DNA of 64,000 bases from Chlorocebus sabaeus. Taxonomy: Eukaryota; Chordata; Mammalia; Primates; Cercopithecidae. The notes beneath the pieces are model-generated. The model made no database searches. It saw only the letters and a list, made by a program, of their open reading frames with translations, and was not told the DNA's origin. Numbering within the stretch: the first letter of the stretch is position 1; each line of letters starts with the position of its first letter. Location of the stretch: assembly GCF_047675955.1 (NCBI RefSeq), contig NC_132904.1, positions 83,023,447 to 83,087,446 of the forward strand, in the 5' to 3' direction. The translations under genes were made by a program, and so were the position numbers. Shown here piece by piece: positions 23,632 to 35,180 of this stretch.

Positions 23632-23907
23632 ACAATGAGAACACTTGGACACAGGGTGGGGAACATAACACACCGGGGCCTGTTGTGGGGTGGGAGGACG
23701 GGGAGGGATAACATTAGGAGAAATACCTAATGTAAATGAAGAGTTAATGGGTGCAGCACACCAACATGGCACATGTATACATATCTAACAAACCTGCACG
23801 TTGTGCACATGTACCCTAGAACTTAAAGTATAATAAAATAAAAAATAAAAACAAAAAAGGAACTCATCCCCCCATCAAAAAAACCCAAAAAACCAAAGAA
23901 ACAAAAA
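21110..23907 (+). mobile_element. 5'-truncated L1 (L1PA-type), sense
   Basis: Primate L1 that begins inside ORF2 and runs through the 3'UTR ('gggtgcagcacaccaacatgg', 'cacatgtaccctagaac') to an A-rich tail from about 23838. A 14-base duplication flanks it: 'acttagtcattttc' at 21096-21109 and the near copy 'acctagtccttttc' at 23908-23921. It lies in an older antisense L1. At about 2.8 kb it lacks the 5'UTR, ORF1 and the endonuclease part of ORF2, so it cannot move on its own. Confidence 0.92.
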
Positions 23908-23921
23908 ACCTAGTCCTTTTC

Positions 23922-24213
23922 TCGTTTTTTGGGACAGAGTCTTGTTCTGTCACCCAGGCTGGAATGCGGTGGCACAATCTTGGCTCACTGCAACCTCTGC
24001 CTCCCGGGTTCAAGCGATTCTCCTGCCTCAGCCTCCCAAGTAACTGGGATTACAGGTGTGAGCCACCATGATTGGCTAATTTTTGTATTTTTAGTAGAGA
24101 TGGGGTTTCACTATGTTGGCCCAGCTGGTCTCCAACTCCTGACCTCCAGTGATCCACCCTTTTCGACCTCCCAAAGTGCTGGGATTACAGGTTTGAGCCA
24201 CCATGCCTGGTCC
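23922..24213 (-). mobile_element. AluS-like, antisense, at the L1 3' junction
   Basis: Complete antisense Alu sitting exactly at the right target duplication of the L1. 'acttagtcattttct' recurs right after it (24214-24228). Confidence 0.92.
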
Positions 24214-24345
24214 ACTTAGTCATTTTCTATGGCTCATTTCCTTGGTCAAGATAAAAGTTATTATTGTATCTTAAGTAATAAATGTAAAGTTTATATAAAA
24301 TAATAAGCTACAGATATGTCTTTGCGTTAAGAAAGTTAAAAACTG

Positions 24346-24637
24346 TCAGGTGCAGTGGCTCACACCTGTAATCCCAACACTTTGGGAGATAGAAGCAGGC
24401 AGATTGCTTGAGGTCAGGAGTCTGAGACCAGCCTGGACAATATGGCGAAACTCCATCTCTACTAAAAATATAAAAATTTGCTGAACGTGGTGGTGCATGC
24501 CTGTATTCCCAGCTACTCAGGAAGCTGAGGCAGGAGAATCACTGTAACCCAGGAGGAAGAAGTTGAAGTGAGCTGAGATTATGCCACGGCACTCCATCCT
24601 GGGAGACAGAGCGAGACTCTGTCTCAAAAAAAAAAAA
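24346..24637 (+). mobile_element. Alu (AluS/J-like), sense
   Basis: Complete Alu flanked by a 17-base repeat with one mismatch (24329-24345 and 24638-24654). Confidence 0.92.
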
Positions 24638-24656
24638 AAGAAAGTTAAAAATTGTT

Positions 24657-24954
24657 TGACTGGGCGCGGTGGCTCACACCTGTAATCCCAGCACTTTGGG
24701 AGGCTGAGGCAGGCGGATCATGAAGTCAGGAGATCAAGACCATACTGGCTAACATGGTGAAACCCCATCTCTACTAAAAATACAAAAAATTAGCTGGGCA
24801 TGGTGGTGGGTGCCTGTAGTCCTAGCTACTTGGCAGGCTGAGGCAGGAGAACTGCTTGAACCCGGGAGGTGGAGGTTGCAGCAAGCCGAGATCATGCCAC
24901 TGAACTCCAGCCTGGGCGACAGAGCAAGATTCCATCTCAAAAAAATAAATAAAT
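24657..24954 (+). mobile_element. AluS/Y-like, sense, tandem with the previous Alu
   Basis: Complete Alu with an AAAT-type tail. Its own duplication 'aaaaattgtt' (24647-24656 and 24955-24964) overlaps the right duplication of the Alu before it. Confidence 0.92.
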
Positions 24955-25685
24955 AAAAATTGTTAATCCTCAAACTTATCCTTACCAGATTTTACTTTAT
25001 GTATTTTGAGGCTCAGTTATTAGGAGAATAAATGTTTATAACTTTTATGTTTTCTTGATGAATTGAAACCTTTTTTTATTATGAAATGACACTCTTTATC
25101 TCTGGTAACACTGTTTGCTCTGAAGTCTAATGCGTCTGATATTAATATAGCCACTCCAGTTTTCTGTTGGTCAAGGTCAACATGGTATATTTGTTATCAC
25201 CCCTTGAGTTTTCATACATTTATTTATATTTAAAATATATTTCTTGTAGACAGTATATAGTTATGTTACGCATTTTAACCAATTCAACAACTTCTGACTT
25301 TTAGTTGGGGTATTTAAACCATTTATGGGACAATTTATATTACAGTTAGGCAATTTATATATCATTAACATTGATATAATTAGGTTTAAATCTACCATCT
25401 TGCTATTTGTTTTTTATTTGTCTTATCTGGTTTTTGTTCTCTTTGTTCTCTTTTTCTGTCTTGTTTTAAACTGAGTATATTTTTATGACTTCATTTTATC
25501 TTCCTTGTTGGCTTATTTGCTATAAGTCTTTGTTGTATTACTTTAGTTGTTAACTACAGAGTTCATAATATACATATTTATCACCATCTATCTTGGAAAA
25601 ATTTTGGTAATTATCTCTTTAAACTATTTTTCTGTCTGCAAGTTTCTCTCCTTATGCAGGGACTTGAATTGTATGTATATTTGTC

Positions 25686-25977
25686 TTCTTTTTTTTTGAG
25701 ATGGAGTCTCACTCTATTGCCCAGGCTGGAGTGCAATGGTGTGATATTGGCTCACTACAACCTCCACCTCCCAGGTTCAAGCAATTCTCCTGCCTCAGTC
25801 TCCCAAGTAGCTGGGATGACAGACACGCACCACAACACCCAGCTAATTTTTGTATTTTTAGTAGAGATGGGGTTTCACCATGTTGGCAAGGCTGGTCTCA
25901 AACTCCTGACCTTGTGACCCGCCCACCTTGGCCTCCCAAAGTGTTGGGATTACAGGTGTGAGCCACCGTGCCCAGCC
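25686..25977 (-). mobile_element. AluS-like, antisense
   Basis: Complete antisense Alu inside the L1, flanked by 'tatatttgtcttc' / 'tatatttgtctcc'. Confidence 0.92.
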
Positions 25978-27784
25978 TATATTTGTCTCCTTATAAGCTG
26001 TCCCACAGCTAACTGATATTCTGTTCTTTTTTTTCCAGTAGTTTTTCTCTCTGTAGTTCCTTATGGATTTTTTTTTTACTATGTCTTCAAGTTCACCAAC
26101 CTTTCTTCTGACACTAATCCCATCCAATGTATTCTTTTCATCTCAGGCATTGTGGTTTTAATGTCTGGAAGTTCTTTGTTTTTAATATCTCCAGTGTTGC
26201 CAGTTAACATGTTTAATATTTTATTTTTGCTTCTTGAACATATTAACTACTAATATGATAACTGTTTTAGTGTTGTTGTCTACTAATTCTATTATTTGTG
26301 TCATTTCTTGGTTATGTTTAAATTGAATGATTTTCTCTTTCCTCATTATGGATCATACTTTCTTGCTTCCTTGCATGCCTGGTAATTTTTGGGGGATGTC
26401 ATACATTACGAATATTACCTTGTTTGGTTCTTGATACTTTTGTATTCCTGTAAATATTACTGAACTTGCTTTCGGGATGCAGTTAAGTTACTTTAAAACA
26501 GGTTGGCTAAAATGAAGTTTTAGGTCTTCCTTCTAGCTTTATTGGGAAGAAATGAAGCAGTGTTTATTCTAAGGTTAACTTTCCCCCCTACTGAGCCAAG
26601 ACCATTCTTTGTACTCCTCCCCAACGCCCCATGAATTATGAGGTTTTCTACTTTGGCTGCTGGGAAAAGGTGTTTTCCTGGATCTCTGTGATCTATGGAC
26701 ACTGTTTCCTCTGATTCTTCTGGATAGTTCTTTTCTCTGGCCATGGGTAGCTTTCTCACATGCATGTACAAATCAGTCCTCAACTGAACGCTTTAGGGGA
26801 CCCTCTGAAGATCTCTGGAACTTTCTCTCTCTCTGTGGGTTTGTGGTTTTCTCCCATCCCTGCACTGCAGCCTGAAAATTTTCTCCAGGCAGTAAGCTGG
26901 GGCAATTGTAGGATTTACCTCATGTGCTTCCCATCTCTCAGCGATTCCTTTATTGCCTGATGCCTTATTCTGATTTTCTTATTATATATTTTATTTTTAC
27001 ATGTTAAAACTTTGGATGATATAGTTATTATTATTGCTTTCAATAGCCAATTTTGTTTTATTTTTATCTATTAATTTAATCTCCCTAGAGCTGTTCATTC
27101 TTTTTTCCACTTTCATATTCTATCTGGGATCATTTTTCCTTCAATCCGAAAACATCCTCTGCTTTTTTCTTATATTTTATTTGCCTGATAAAGTTTTAAA
27201 ACTTTGTTCTTGACTTTGAAAAATATTTTTCCTGAGTATAAAGTACAAGTTTGGCAGTTTTTTCTTTCAGCACTTTAAAGTTATCATTACATACAGTCTT
27301 GCACTTTGATGTTTTAATTATGATGTCAGTGGCATTTCTTGTGATTGTCTTTTTTCTCTAGCAGCTTTAAAGGTTTTTTTTAAAATATTTGGTTTAATAA
27401 GTTTGACTTTTATGTATTTACGTGTCATTTCCATTGTATTTATCCTATTTGGGACTTGCTAAGCTTCTTGAAGATTTTGTTAATACTTTTCATCAATTTG
27501 GAAAATTATCATACCTTTTCCCCAAATGATTACTTCTTTCTTATTCTTTCTTTCTTCTCTTCCTGGAACTTCATATATTTCACATTTCTTACTGTGTGAG
27601 GTTCTTTTTACCTTTTTCCTTTTTGAGGTTCAATTTGGATAATTTCATTAAGTTCATTTGTCTTGACATATGTTGTTTTCTGTTTACTGTTAAAATCCTC
27701 AAGTAAGTTCTTTCCTTTTTAGTCAATTTATGAATTAATTAAATTTTATTTAAGTTTGCCTTTATTAAGCTTTTAAGTTTGCTT

Positions 27785-29170
27785 TCCTAGAATTCTGGGT
27801 TGCTTCTTTTGAAAAAAATCCTCATCAAGATACATACAATAAGCTGTACCCATTGAGAGTGCACACTTTGACAAATTTTGACAGCTGTAGGCTCCTGTGA
27901 AATCACTACCACATTCAAGATACAGAATATTTCCATTACCCCAAAATATTTCCCATGCCCCCTTGGCAGTTCATTTCTCCTTCTGATCCTGGCCCCAGCC
28001 AATCACTGATTTGCTGGACTCACTATAAATTAGTTTGCATTTTCTAGAATTTATATAAATGAAACCACACAGTGTGTATTCTTTCTGTCTTGTTTCTATC
28101 AGCCAGCATGATGATTCTGAGGTTCATCCATGTTATTACCTATGTCAGTAGTTCATTTCTTTTTATTACTAAGTAGTGTTACTTTGTATGGATATACTAT
28201 TACTTGTTTATCCATTTTCCATTTGATAGACACATTGGCTGTTTTACATTTTTGGCTGCTGTGAATAAGGCTGCTATGAATATTTGCATTTAACACTTTG
28301 TGTGAACACATTTTTTATTTCTATAGGTTGAATGCTTAGAACTAGAATGGCTGGTCATATGGTAGGTGTATGTTTAACTTTATAAGAAACTGCCAGTTTT
28401 TTTAACTACTTTACATTCACACCTTGAGTATAAGCTCCAATTGTTCCACATCTTCACTAACATTTGGTATTATCAGTCTTTTTTTTGTTTTTTTTTTTGA
28501 GACGGAGTCTTGCTCTGTCGCCCAGGCTGGAGTGCAGTGGCGCGATCTTATCAGTCTTTTTAATTGTAGCCATCCTAATGTAGTGCTGGCTCATTGTGGT
28601 TTTAATATGTGTTTTCCTAATGACTAACCATGTTGAAAACCTTTCCATCTCCTTACTGGCCATTTACATATCTGCTTTTGTAAAATGTATGTTCAAATAT
28701 TTTGTCCAATAAAGAAATTGAATTATTTTCTTATTATTGAGCTTTGGGAGATTTTAAAAATACATTTTGTATATCAGTTGTCAGGTATTTGTAGTGTGAA
28801 TATTTTCTACGATTCTGTGACTTTTCTTTTCATTTTTTAATGATGCCTTTAAAGAGCAAAAGTTTTGAATTTTGATAAATTCTGACTTTATCATTCATGC
28901 TTTGTGTCTTAAATATTTGCTTAACCTCAAGATCACAAAATTTTTCTCGTTTTATTCTAGAACTTTTGTATCTTTTAGATTTAGGTCTATGACCTATCTT
29001 AAGTTAATTTTTGTATATTGTGTGAAGTGAATTGGCTGACCAACTTACCATACATTGCCTAAGGTCACTTATTTTACAATTTTTCAAAATATATTTATTT
29101 ATCAGTAGTCTCCATTTTAAGTCAAGAGGCATTCTTTTGTTTATAGAATATACATTTGGTTTTGCCCATG
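27785..29170 (-). repeat. Second old L1 (L1M-type) 3' part, antisense
   Basis: Restarts with L1 3'UTR-type antisense text ('atacaataagctgtacccattg' class) and runs into ORF2 3'-end text ('ttatccattttccatttgatag', 'gctgctgtgaataaggctgctatgaat'). A 63-base Alu piece interrupts it at 28485. Confidence 0.7.
28485..28547 (-). mobile_element. Very short Alu 3'-end insertion, antisense
   Basis: Only about 60 bases of the Alu 3' end ('gagacggagtcttgctctg' to 'gtggcgcgatc') with its T-run. Flanked by 'ttatcagtcttttt' at 28470-28483 and 28548-28561, so it is a strongly 5'-truncated but real retrotransposition event. Confidence 0.9.
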
Positions 29171-30151
29171 TAAAGTGGTATAATCTTATGGTAAAATGGG
29201 GCAAGTATCTGCAGGCTTAGAATTTTGGGGATCCAAAGAGCCTTTTTTCCTATTTTTAATTTTATCATTATTTCTTTAAGTTTACTGGGATATACTTGTT
29301 AACATTTATAGTCATTATTACTACTTTAACAACAAGCAGGCTCAGAAATATTAAGATTTTATTCAGTTATAAACACAAACCTATTTATGTTAATACTAGA
29401 CTTGAGCTCAGATTTCCAAATGCCGAATTCCTCACTTTAGTTTAAGTGAAATGGAAAAAAAGTGCAAAGTGTTTATAAAAGGTGTAGGTCAGATGAGTAC
29501 AGTTTAAATATTAACTTTCTCTTCTATTCATAAATAGATAATGTTATATGCATGGGTATCATTATCATATTTATTATTCATTGAGACAACATCTATTAAA
29601 CATGAGAAAGCCCGACTGTGTGACTTTTATTCTGCAAAGAGTCCGGGTAGAATAACGATAGTGTGTTAACTCCTACTTGAAATGGTCTATTTTCAAATAG
29701 TCTGACTTGATGAGTTTTCTATGTTTTTTCTTTGGGAGATCATTCCACAGCTTAATTTCAAGGTAATCTCGTTTATCACCTTAGCTAATTTACTTTTTTT
29801 CATTTGTGTTGTAAGAAAATGAATGCATCTTTGCAGTTTCATCTGTCAAAAGCTTCTAAATGGCTGTCACTCAATCACACTAATCATTCCGTAGCCAGTC
29901 TTTCTGTGGTTATCCTTTTAGTTATTTGGTAGCTTTCCCCTATCTCTCCGAGAAATTTCTCTGATTAGTTGTTATCTGACATACGGATTACTAATATAAT
30001 GAAATTCAAACTTCTTTATAATATAATACAGAAGAATATAGTGGTGATTAGGTCATTTTCTTATTCAAGGCCTTCAGGAACTATCCACACCTTCCAAATA
30101 AAATTCAAGCTTCTTTGTTTAGCATTCAGGCTAATCATCCCAGTTAGAAGT
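29171..30151. other. Intergenic stretch, nothing recognised
   Basis: AT-rich, no domain-bearing frame and no nameable repeat. Confidence 0.4.
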
Positions 30152-30560
30152 TGATACAGTTTGAATATTTGTCCCTGCCAAATCTCATGTCGAATTGTAA
30201 TCCCCATGTTGCATGTAGGTGGGGCCTGGCAGGGAGCATTTGGATCATGGGGGTGGATCCCTCATAACTTGGTGCTATCCTCATGATAGTGAATGAGTTC
30301 TTGTGAGATCTGGCTGTTTAAGTGTGTGGCACCTTCCCCCACCCACTCTCTCTCTTGCTCCTGCTTTCACCATGTGATGAGCCTACTCTTGCTTTGCCTT
30401 CCACTATGAGTAAAAGCTCCCTGAGGCATCCCCAGAAGCTGGACAGATGCCAGCACCATGCTTGTACAGCTGCAGAACCATGAGCCAATTAAACCTCTTT
30501 TTAAAATAAATTACCCAGTCTCAGGTATTTCTTTATAGCAATGCAAGAATGGCCTAATAG
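30152..30560 (+). repeat. MaLR LTR (MST/THE1-type), sense
   Basis: Starts 'tgatacagtttgaatatttg'. Contains 'ggtggggcctggcagggag', 'gatcatgggggtggatccc' and 'gagccaattaaacctctt', and ends near 'gcaatgcaagaatggcctaata'. Confidence 0.85.
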
Positions 30561-30628
30561 AGATATAAATTTCCTCCCCTTAAATTCCCATTACACTGTC
30601 TCCATGTCTCAAACATGACATTAAACAT

Positions 30629-31051
30629 ACGCTATGGTTTGGATATTTGTCCCCTCCAAACCTCATGTTGAAATTTGATCCCCAATGTTGGAGATGAGGC
30701 TTAATGGCAGGTGTTTTGGTCATGGGAGCAAAACCCATGAATAGATATACGACCTCCCTAGGTAGGGAGTGCTCACTCTATTAATTCCTCAGAGCTGGTT
30801 GTTATAAAGAGGCTGGCATCTCCCTTACCTGTCTTTTGTTTCCTCTGTCACCAAGTGATCTCTACACAGTTGGCTCCCCTTTGCCTTGGCCTTTTGCCAT
30901 GAGTGGAAGCAGCCTGAGGCCCTCACCAGATGCAGATACCCAATCTTGAACCTTCCAGCCATTCTTAATTGTGAACCAAATAAATATGTTGTCCTTATAA
31001 ATTACTCAGTCTCTCAGGTAGTCCTTTGCAACACAAAACAGACTAAGGTAA
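30629..31051 (+). repeat. MaLR LTR (MST/MLT1-type), sense
   Basis: Starts 'ctatggtttggatatttgtc', contains 'gtggaagcagcctgaggccc' and 'aattactcagtctctcagg', and ends 'caaaacagactaagg'. More diverged than its upstream neighbour. Confidence 0.85.
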
Positions 31052-31149
31052 CAAATCTTTACAATACAGTTGCAGTGCACAAACACATAATATATGTGGA
31101 TTCAAGTCTAAGCAAAACTTAAAGAGAATACTTTAAATTGAAATAGTTC

Positions 31150-31383
31150 AGTTTTAACTACCAGTCCTGTATCATTCAGGTTCAATCAGAGAAGCAGGAC
31201 CTGTAAGAGTGATAGAAAATATAAAATTTATTATGAGCACTAGCCCTTACACAGTTGTAGGAGCTGATTAAGTCATCTCTGCCTGGTGTTGGCCTCTGTG
31301 TCTGGTGTAGTGCCTAAAGCCAGCAACGCTAATAGGAAGAAAAGATGGTCATGAAATGGGGAAGAATAAGGAAAGATTGCAAC
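31150..31383. repeat. Old dispersed repeat (unnamed), left part
   Basis: 'tcattcaggttcaatcagag' opens a familiar-looking old repeat that appears to continue after the LTR (32153-32350). I cannot name it. Confidence 0.35.
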
Positions 31384-32152
31384 TGGTGAGAATAATCTGG
31401 AACCCACAAGTGAAACCGCCTTTGCAAAAATTATGACAGTGAGAAAAATCTGACATAGTAAAATTATGGCAGTAAAAGAAATCTGTCCTAATTAACTCCA
31501 TCTTGCTTCTAACCTCCAAGCTGCCCTTGTTCGTTCCCGGGCATAGGCTGAACTAACTAACGTGGGAGGAATTTATAGTTTAACTTTGCAACAAAGATGG
31601 TAACAGTCCCTCCCTGAAACAAACTTCCTCCTTTCATGGGGACCAGATTGGCCTTTGTAAAACCAACAAATCAGCCACAAGCTCAGAAACCACCGCCTAG
31701 GAGTCATGCAGCCAGAGGCCACAAGATTGCTAACCTCCCCAATTGCCCCTATAGATAACATTACTATTGTAAAACCTAAGATTGATGTTTGAGTCAATTT
31801 TTCTGACCCAGCATTCTGATGGATTAGCTGGCACATCCTAGACTGAAAAACCGGCTCATCTGGTCTTGTGGCCTCCACCAGGAACTGACTCAGCACAAAA
31901 GGACAGCTTCAACTTCCTATGTTTTCATCCCTGACCCAAACTATCAGCATTCCCCATTCCCTAGCTCCTTTCCCACCAAAGTAAAAAACCCTAGCCTCTG
32001 AATTTTCAAGGAGGCTGATCTGAGTAATAAGAAGACTCTAGTCTTCCATTTAGCCAGCTCTACCTGTATTAAACTCTTTCTCTATTGCAACTCCCCCATC
32101 TTGATAAATTGGTTTCATTCCAGTAGGCAAGAAGAACCCATTGGGCGGTTAC
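31384..32152 (+). repeat. ERV LTR (family not named), sense
   Basis: LTR-like 3' half: 'ctgtattaaactctttctc' poly(A) region and the typical end 'gaacccattgggcggttaca'. The 5' limit near 31384 is approximate. A 107-residue antisense frame (31573-31896) has no recognised domain. Confidence 0.65.
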
Positions 32153-34290
32153 ACACAGGCAAACCAGATCCTGTGAGGACAAATTGCAGCCTACATCTGT
32201 ATTTCCTTGCATCCAACCTCAGTGATGTGAGGGACTTACAGGATTAGGCAGTGCCTTTGGCAACACTGCTGCACATGCACCTGGTCTAAGATTGAGAGAA
32301 GCAGAATGAGGAGATCTGGCAGGAGTTGCAGAGCTGCAGGCCAGGCTGCTGGCCCATGCCTACATGGTGAGTCAGCAGATCAGTGCCTAGCCCCATGATG
32401 ACCTTTAGGGCTTCAGATCAAATGGCTGCTGCTTTACTTCTGCCTTCCAAATCTCATGCACATTCTCTTTTGACTAACCCTAACCTAGAATCATACAGGA
32501 AAGGGAATTCTGGAAAATGTAGTTCTATCTTAGCTAAGTCAACACTCTATGAAGCTACTGCAAGTCTGTTTCTGCATAAATCCTTGAGTAAGCAAGGGAC
32601 AGAAGATATACATCTGATATATTTTCAATCTGTTTCAGTTCATGAGTGCGTATCATAGTGTTAGTATGGCACAATGTTGAGTACATACAATTAATTCTAT
32701 TTGGTTGAATTTTTAGAATAAGACTGCTTTCCTAAACTCTAGCCAACTGTTTCATTACACCTCTCCTGAAGAAAGTGATCTGCACCAGTGTGAGGGGAGA
32801 AAGACTGTTTGCATTGGGTCTATAAACTGAGAGATGGCATATGTGGGTCTCTGATATGGTCCCCTCCTAAGAAGGGATTTCTAGAGTAGTTTTCCCACAT
32901 CCAATTTTCAATTTACACTTTGACTTTGAAACCGAATCCTGATTTTAGAACCTCCTGCAATAAATATTTGTTAAAATGGTGAAGAATGAATTGTGAACTT
33001 CTTATCTGTAGGGATTTTCTGGTAAGTGTCTCTATTCCTTTTAGCAACTAGCAAAGTGCTTGACACAAATTAAGCACTCCATATAGATGTGGGTTAAATT
33101 ATTTATTGCAAATTTCTATTCTGGTGTTGTAAAATGAGTATTATGCTTTCTTTTTCAGTAGTTTTCCAAGTTGCCTTTAACATAAGCCACTTAATATTGT
33201 GTGTGCCTTGGGGCTTGGGTAAAAATGACTGCCCATTCAGTGTGGGTTTTGCAAGGCAAGTTGGAGCTTGCAGAAAAGTAAATGTACATTGAAATACTTG
33301 GGAAAATTTTGGCCCTGTTTGTTTCCTTCAGTGTTTGCATAAATTCCTACACTCTACCTGTACCTCTCTCTCTTCCTCTCTTTGATAAATTATCTTAAAT
33401 ATTATAAAGTAATTCATGCTCTTGTTAAACAGTAAATAAAGGAGAAAAGTGAATATAAAAGTTCTTGAAATGCCTCCTCTGCCATACACAATTTTGTGTG
33501 ATTCAAAATTCCACTGTTGATATTTTTTGAATGTATCTTTCCTCAAATATTCCATATATTTACAAAAATATATACGAATATGTATGCATACTTATATGCT
33601 TATATTTGAAGGAAACAGGATTACATTATATAAAAATACTATGCTGCTACTGGTTTTTACTTATGATATTTTGAAACTTTTCCAACATCAGCACATAAAC
33701 GTGCAGTTTTCTTTTAAGTAAACTCTTGAAATGTATTCTAATGTATGTAGTCACAATTTAACCAGTTCCCTATGATGGTCATCTTAGGCTGATTCTAAGA
33801 TTTAATATTATAAACAATGTTGCATATACATATATCTTTGTATGTATCATGCCAATATAGCCAAGGAGTAAATTTGTAGCGGTGGAAGTACATGGTTTGC
33901 CTGAGTTTTGTTAGCAACTGAAAACTATGTATTTTCAGGATATATAATATTTATAGCTCATTAAAAGTTTCTAGTCAACACAGGGTTACACATATCTACA
34001 CCACCTCGTTTGTCAGGAGACCTTTGACAAAAGGAAAATAAGACCTTGGAAGAAAAGTCTTTGTCCTTATTCCTTTTAGAGCTTCCTTTAGCCATCTGCA
34101 ATTCACTGATAATTAGCATCCACCACCATCTCCTGGAACTGAAGACAGCTTTTCTAGAGATTAAAAGTATCACTATATTTAATTCAAAATCTAATGCAAT
34201 GTAAAACAATTATTTTTATAATTCCATTATCTTAATATGGAACAATAATGCTGATATTGCCACTAAAAATTAGCTGGCATTATCTATTAA
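32153..34290. other. Intergenic stretch with probable L2/L1 scraps
   Basis: 'gctctagcaactagcaaagtgcttgacac' class text near 33045-33090 is L2-like. The AT-rich 33340-33900 part resembles antisense old LINE text. No gene seen. Confidence 0.4.
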
Positions 34291-34299
34291 AATTGATCA

Positions 34300-34790
34300 C
34301 ATGCATTTCTCATGACCCATGAACCTATCCCTATATACACATCAGAAATGAGTACATGTATCTGTCAAAAGTGTTCTATGAGAATGTTTGCAGCAGCATT
34401 ATTCCCAGTAGCCTCAAAGGGAAACAACACAAATGCCCTTCAACAGTGGAATGCATAAATTGTGCCATACTCATAAAAAGGAATAATACACAACAGTGTA
34501 AATTAAGAAATTATTACCATAGAAACTACGGATGAACCTCATGAACATAATGTGAATTTGAATAGAGCCAGACACAAAGGAGTACATAATATATGATTCC
34601 AAAGAATCAACAGGAAAAATGAATCTGCAGTATGTGTTGGCTAATGACTGGAGGGGTAATGAGGTGCTGATCTGTGTAATGTGCTAGCATTCTATTTTTT
34701 GACTTGGATGGGTTTTGCATAGGTATCTTCAGCTTGTGATAATTATCAGCAGAGGGGAGAGTATGCACACAATTCTTCAGGATGAGATTG
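34300..34790 (+). repeat. Old L1 3'-end fragment, sense
   Basis: ORF2 3'-end-like text: 'gtttgcagcagcattattcc', 'aacacaaatgcccttcaacagtgg', 'aaaaaggaataatacacaac'. Confidence 0.75.
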
Positions 34791-35108
34791 GTGACATGTA
34801 GAGAAAAGGGGGAAATGACTGTCGTTTAAAAAAAGTCAATTCCCTCCTTCCCACTTCCCCAGCTCTCCATTTCCTAGGAAGAGAGCCCAGGGAAAAGTAA
34901 ACAAAGAAATAAATTCGACCTCAAACTCTCAAACAGATCTGGAGACTCAAATATCCATCGCTCTGGGCAAAAGGCATTCCTAAATTTGTCCAAGGTACAA
35001 AAACTACCACTCTAACCACGTTTCTTCGCTGCCCGGGGTCCGATAAGTAAAAACCAATTATTTATTTATCTTTAAGTTACTTCCAACCTCGCTGCCTCGA
35101 GCTTCCGA

Positions 35109-35122
35109 ATCACCTAGGCAAC
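35109..35122 (+). promoter_or_regulatory. CCDC81: X-box-like RFX site 1
   Basis: ATCACC-TA-GGCAAC fits the X-box consensus GTNRCC-N(0-3)-RGYAAC with one mismatch (A for the first G). RFX factors drive ciliary genes through such sites. Binding is inferred. Confidence 0.5.
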
Positions 35123-35166
35123 CTGGAAGCTACCCATCTAAGGGGGTGGGGTCGAATCCCAGCCTT

Positions 35167-35180
35167 GACGCCTTAGCAAC
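35167..35180 (+). promoter_or_regulatory. CCDC81: X-box-like RFX site 2
   Basis: GACGCC-TT-AGCAAC fits the X-box consensus with one mismatch (A for T at position 2). A further half-site AGCAAC lies at 35204-35209. Confidence 0.5.

Larger units (their letters stand above)
18408..27780 (-). repeat. Old L1 (L1M-type) sequence, antisense, repeatedly interrupted
   Basis: Antisense text of an ancient L1. It runs from ORF2 3'-end phrases ('cctgctagtggatgttcaggttg' class near 18770), through mid-ORF2 (to about 21095 and again after 24229), to endonuclease-region phrases ('agccactccagttttctg' near 25152) and ORF1/5'-region text (about 26000-27700). The part after 27000 may be a separate L1 fragment. 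Frames are destroyed by stops. Insertions: Alus at 20488, 23922, 24346, 24657 and 25686, and an L1PA-type element at 21110. Confidence 0.75.

Noticed and set aside
31573..31896. 107-codon antisense open frame
   Set aside because: It lies inside an LTR-like repeat and has no recognisable domain or retroviral motif.
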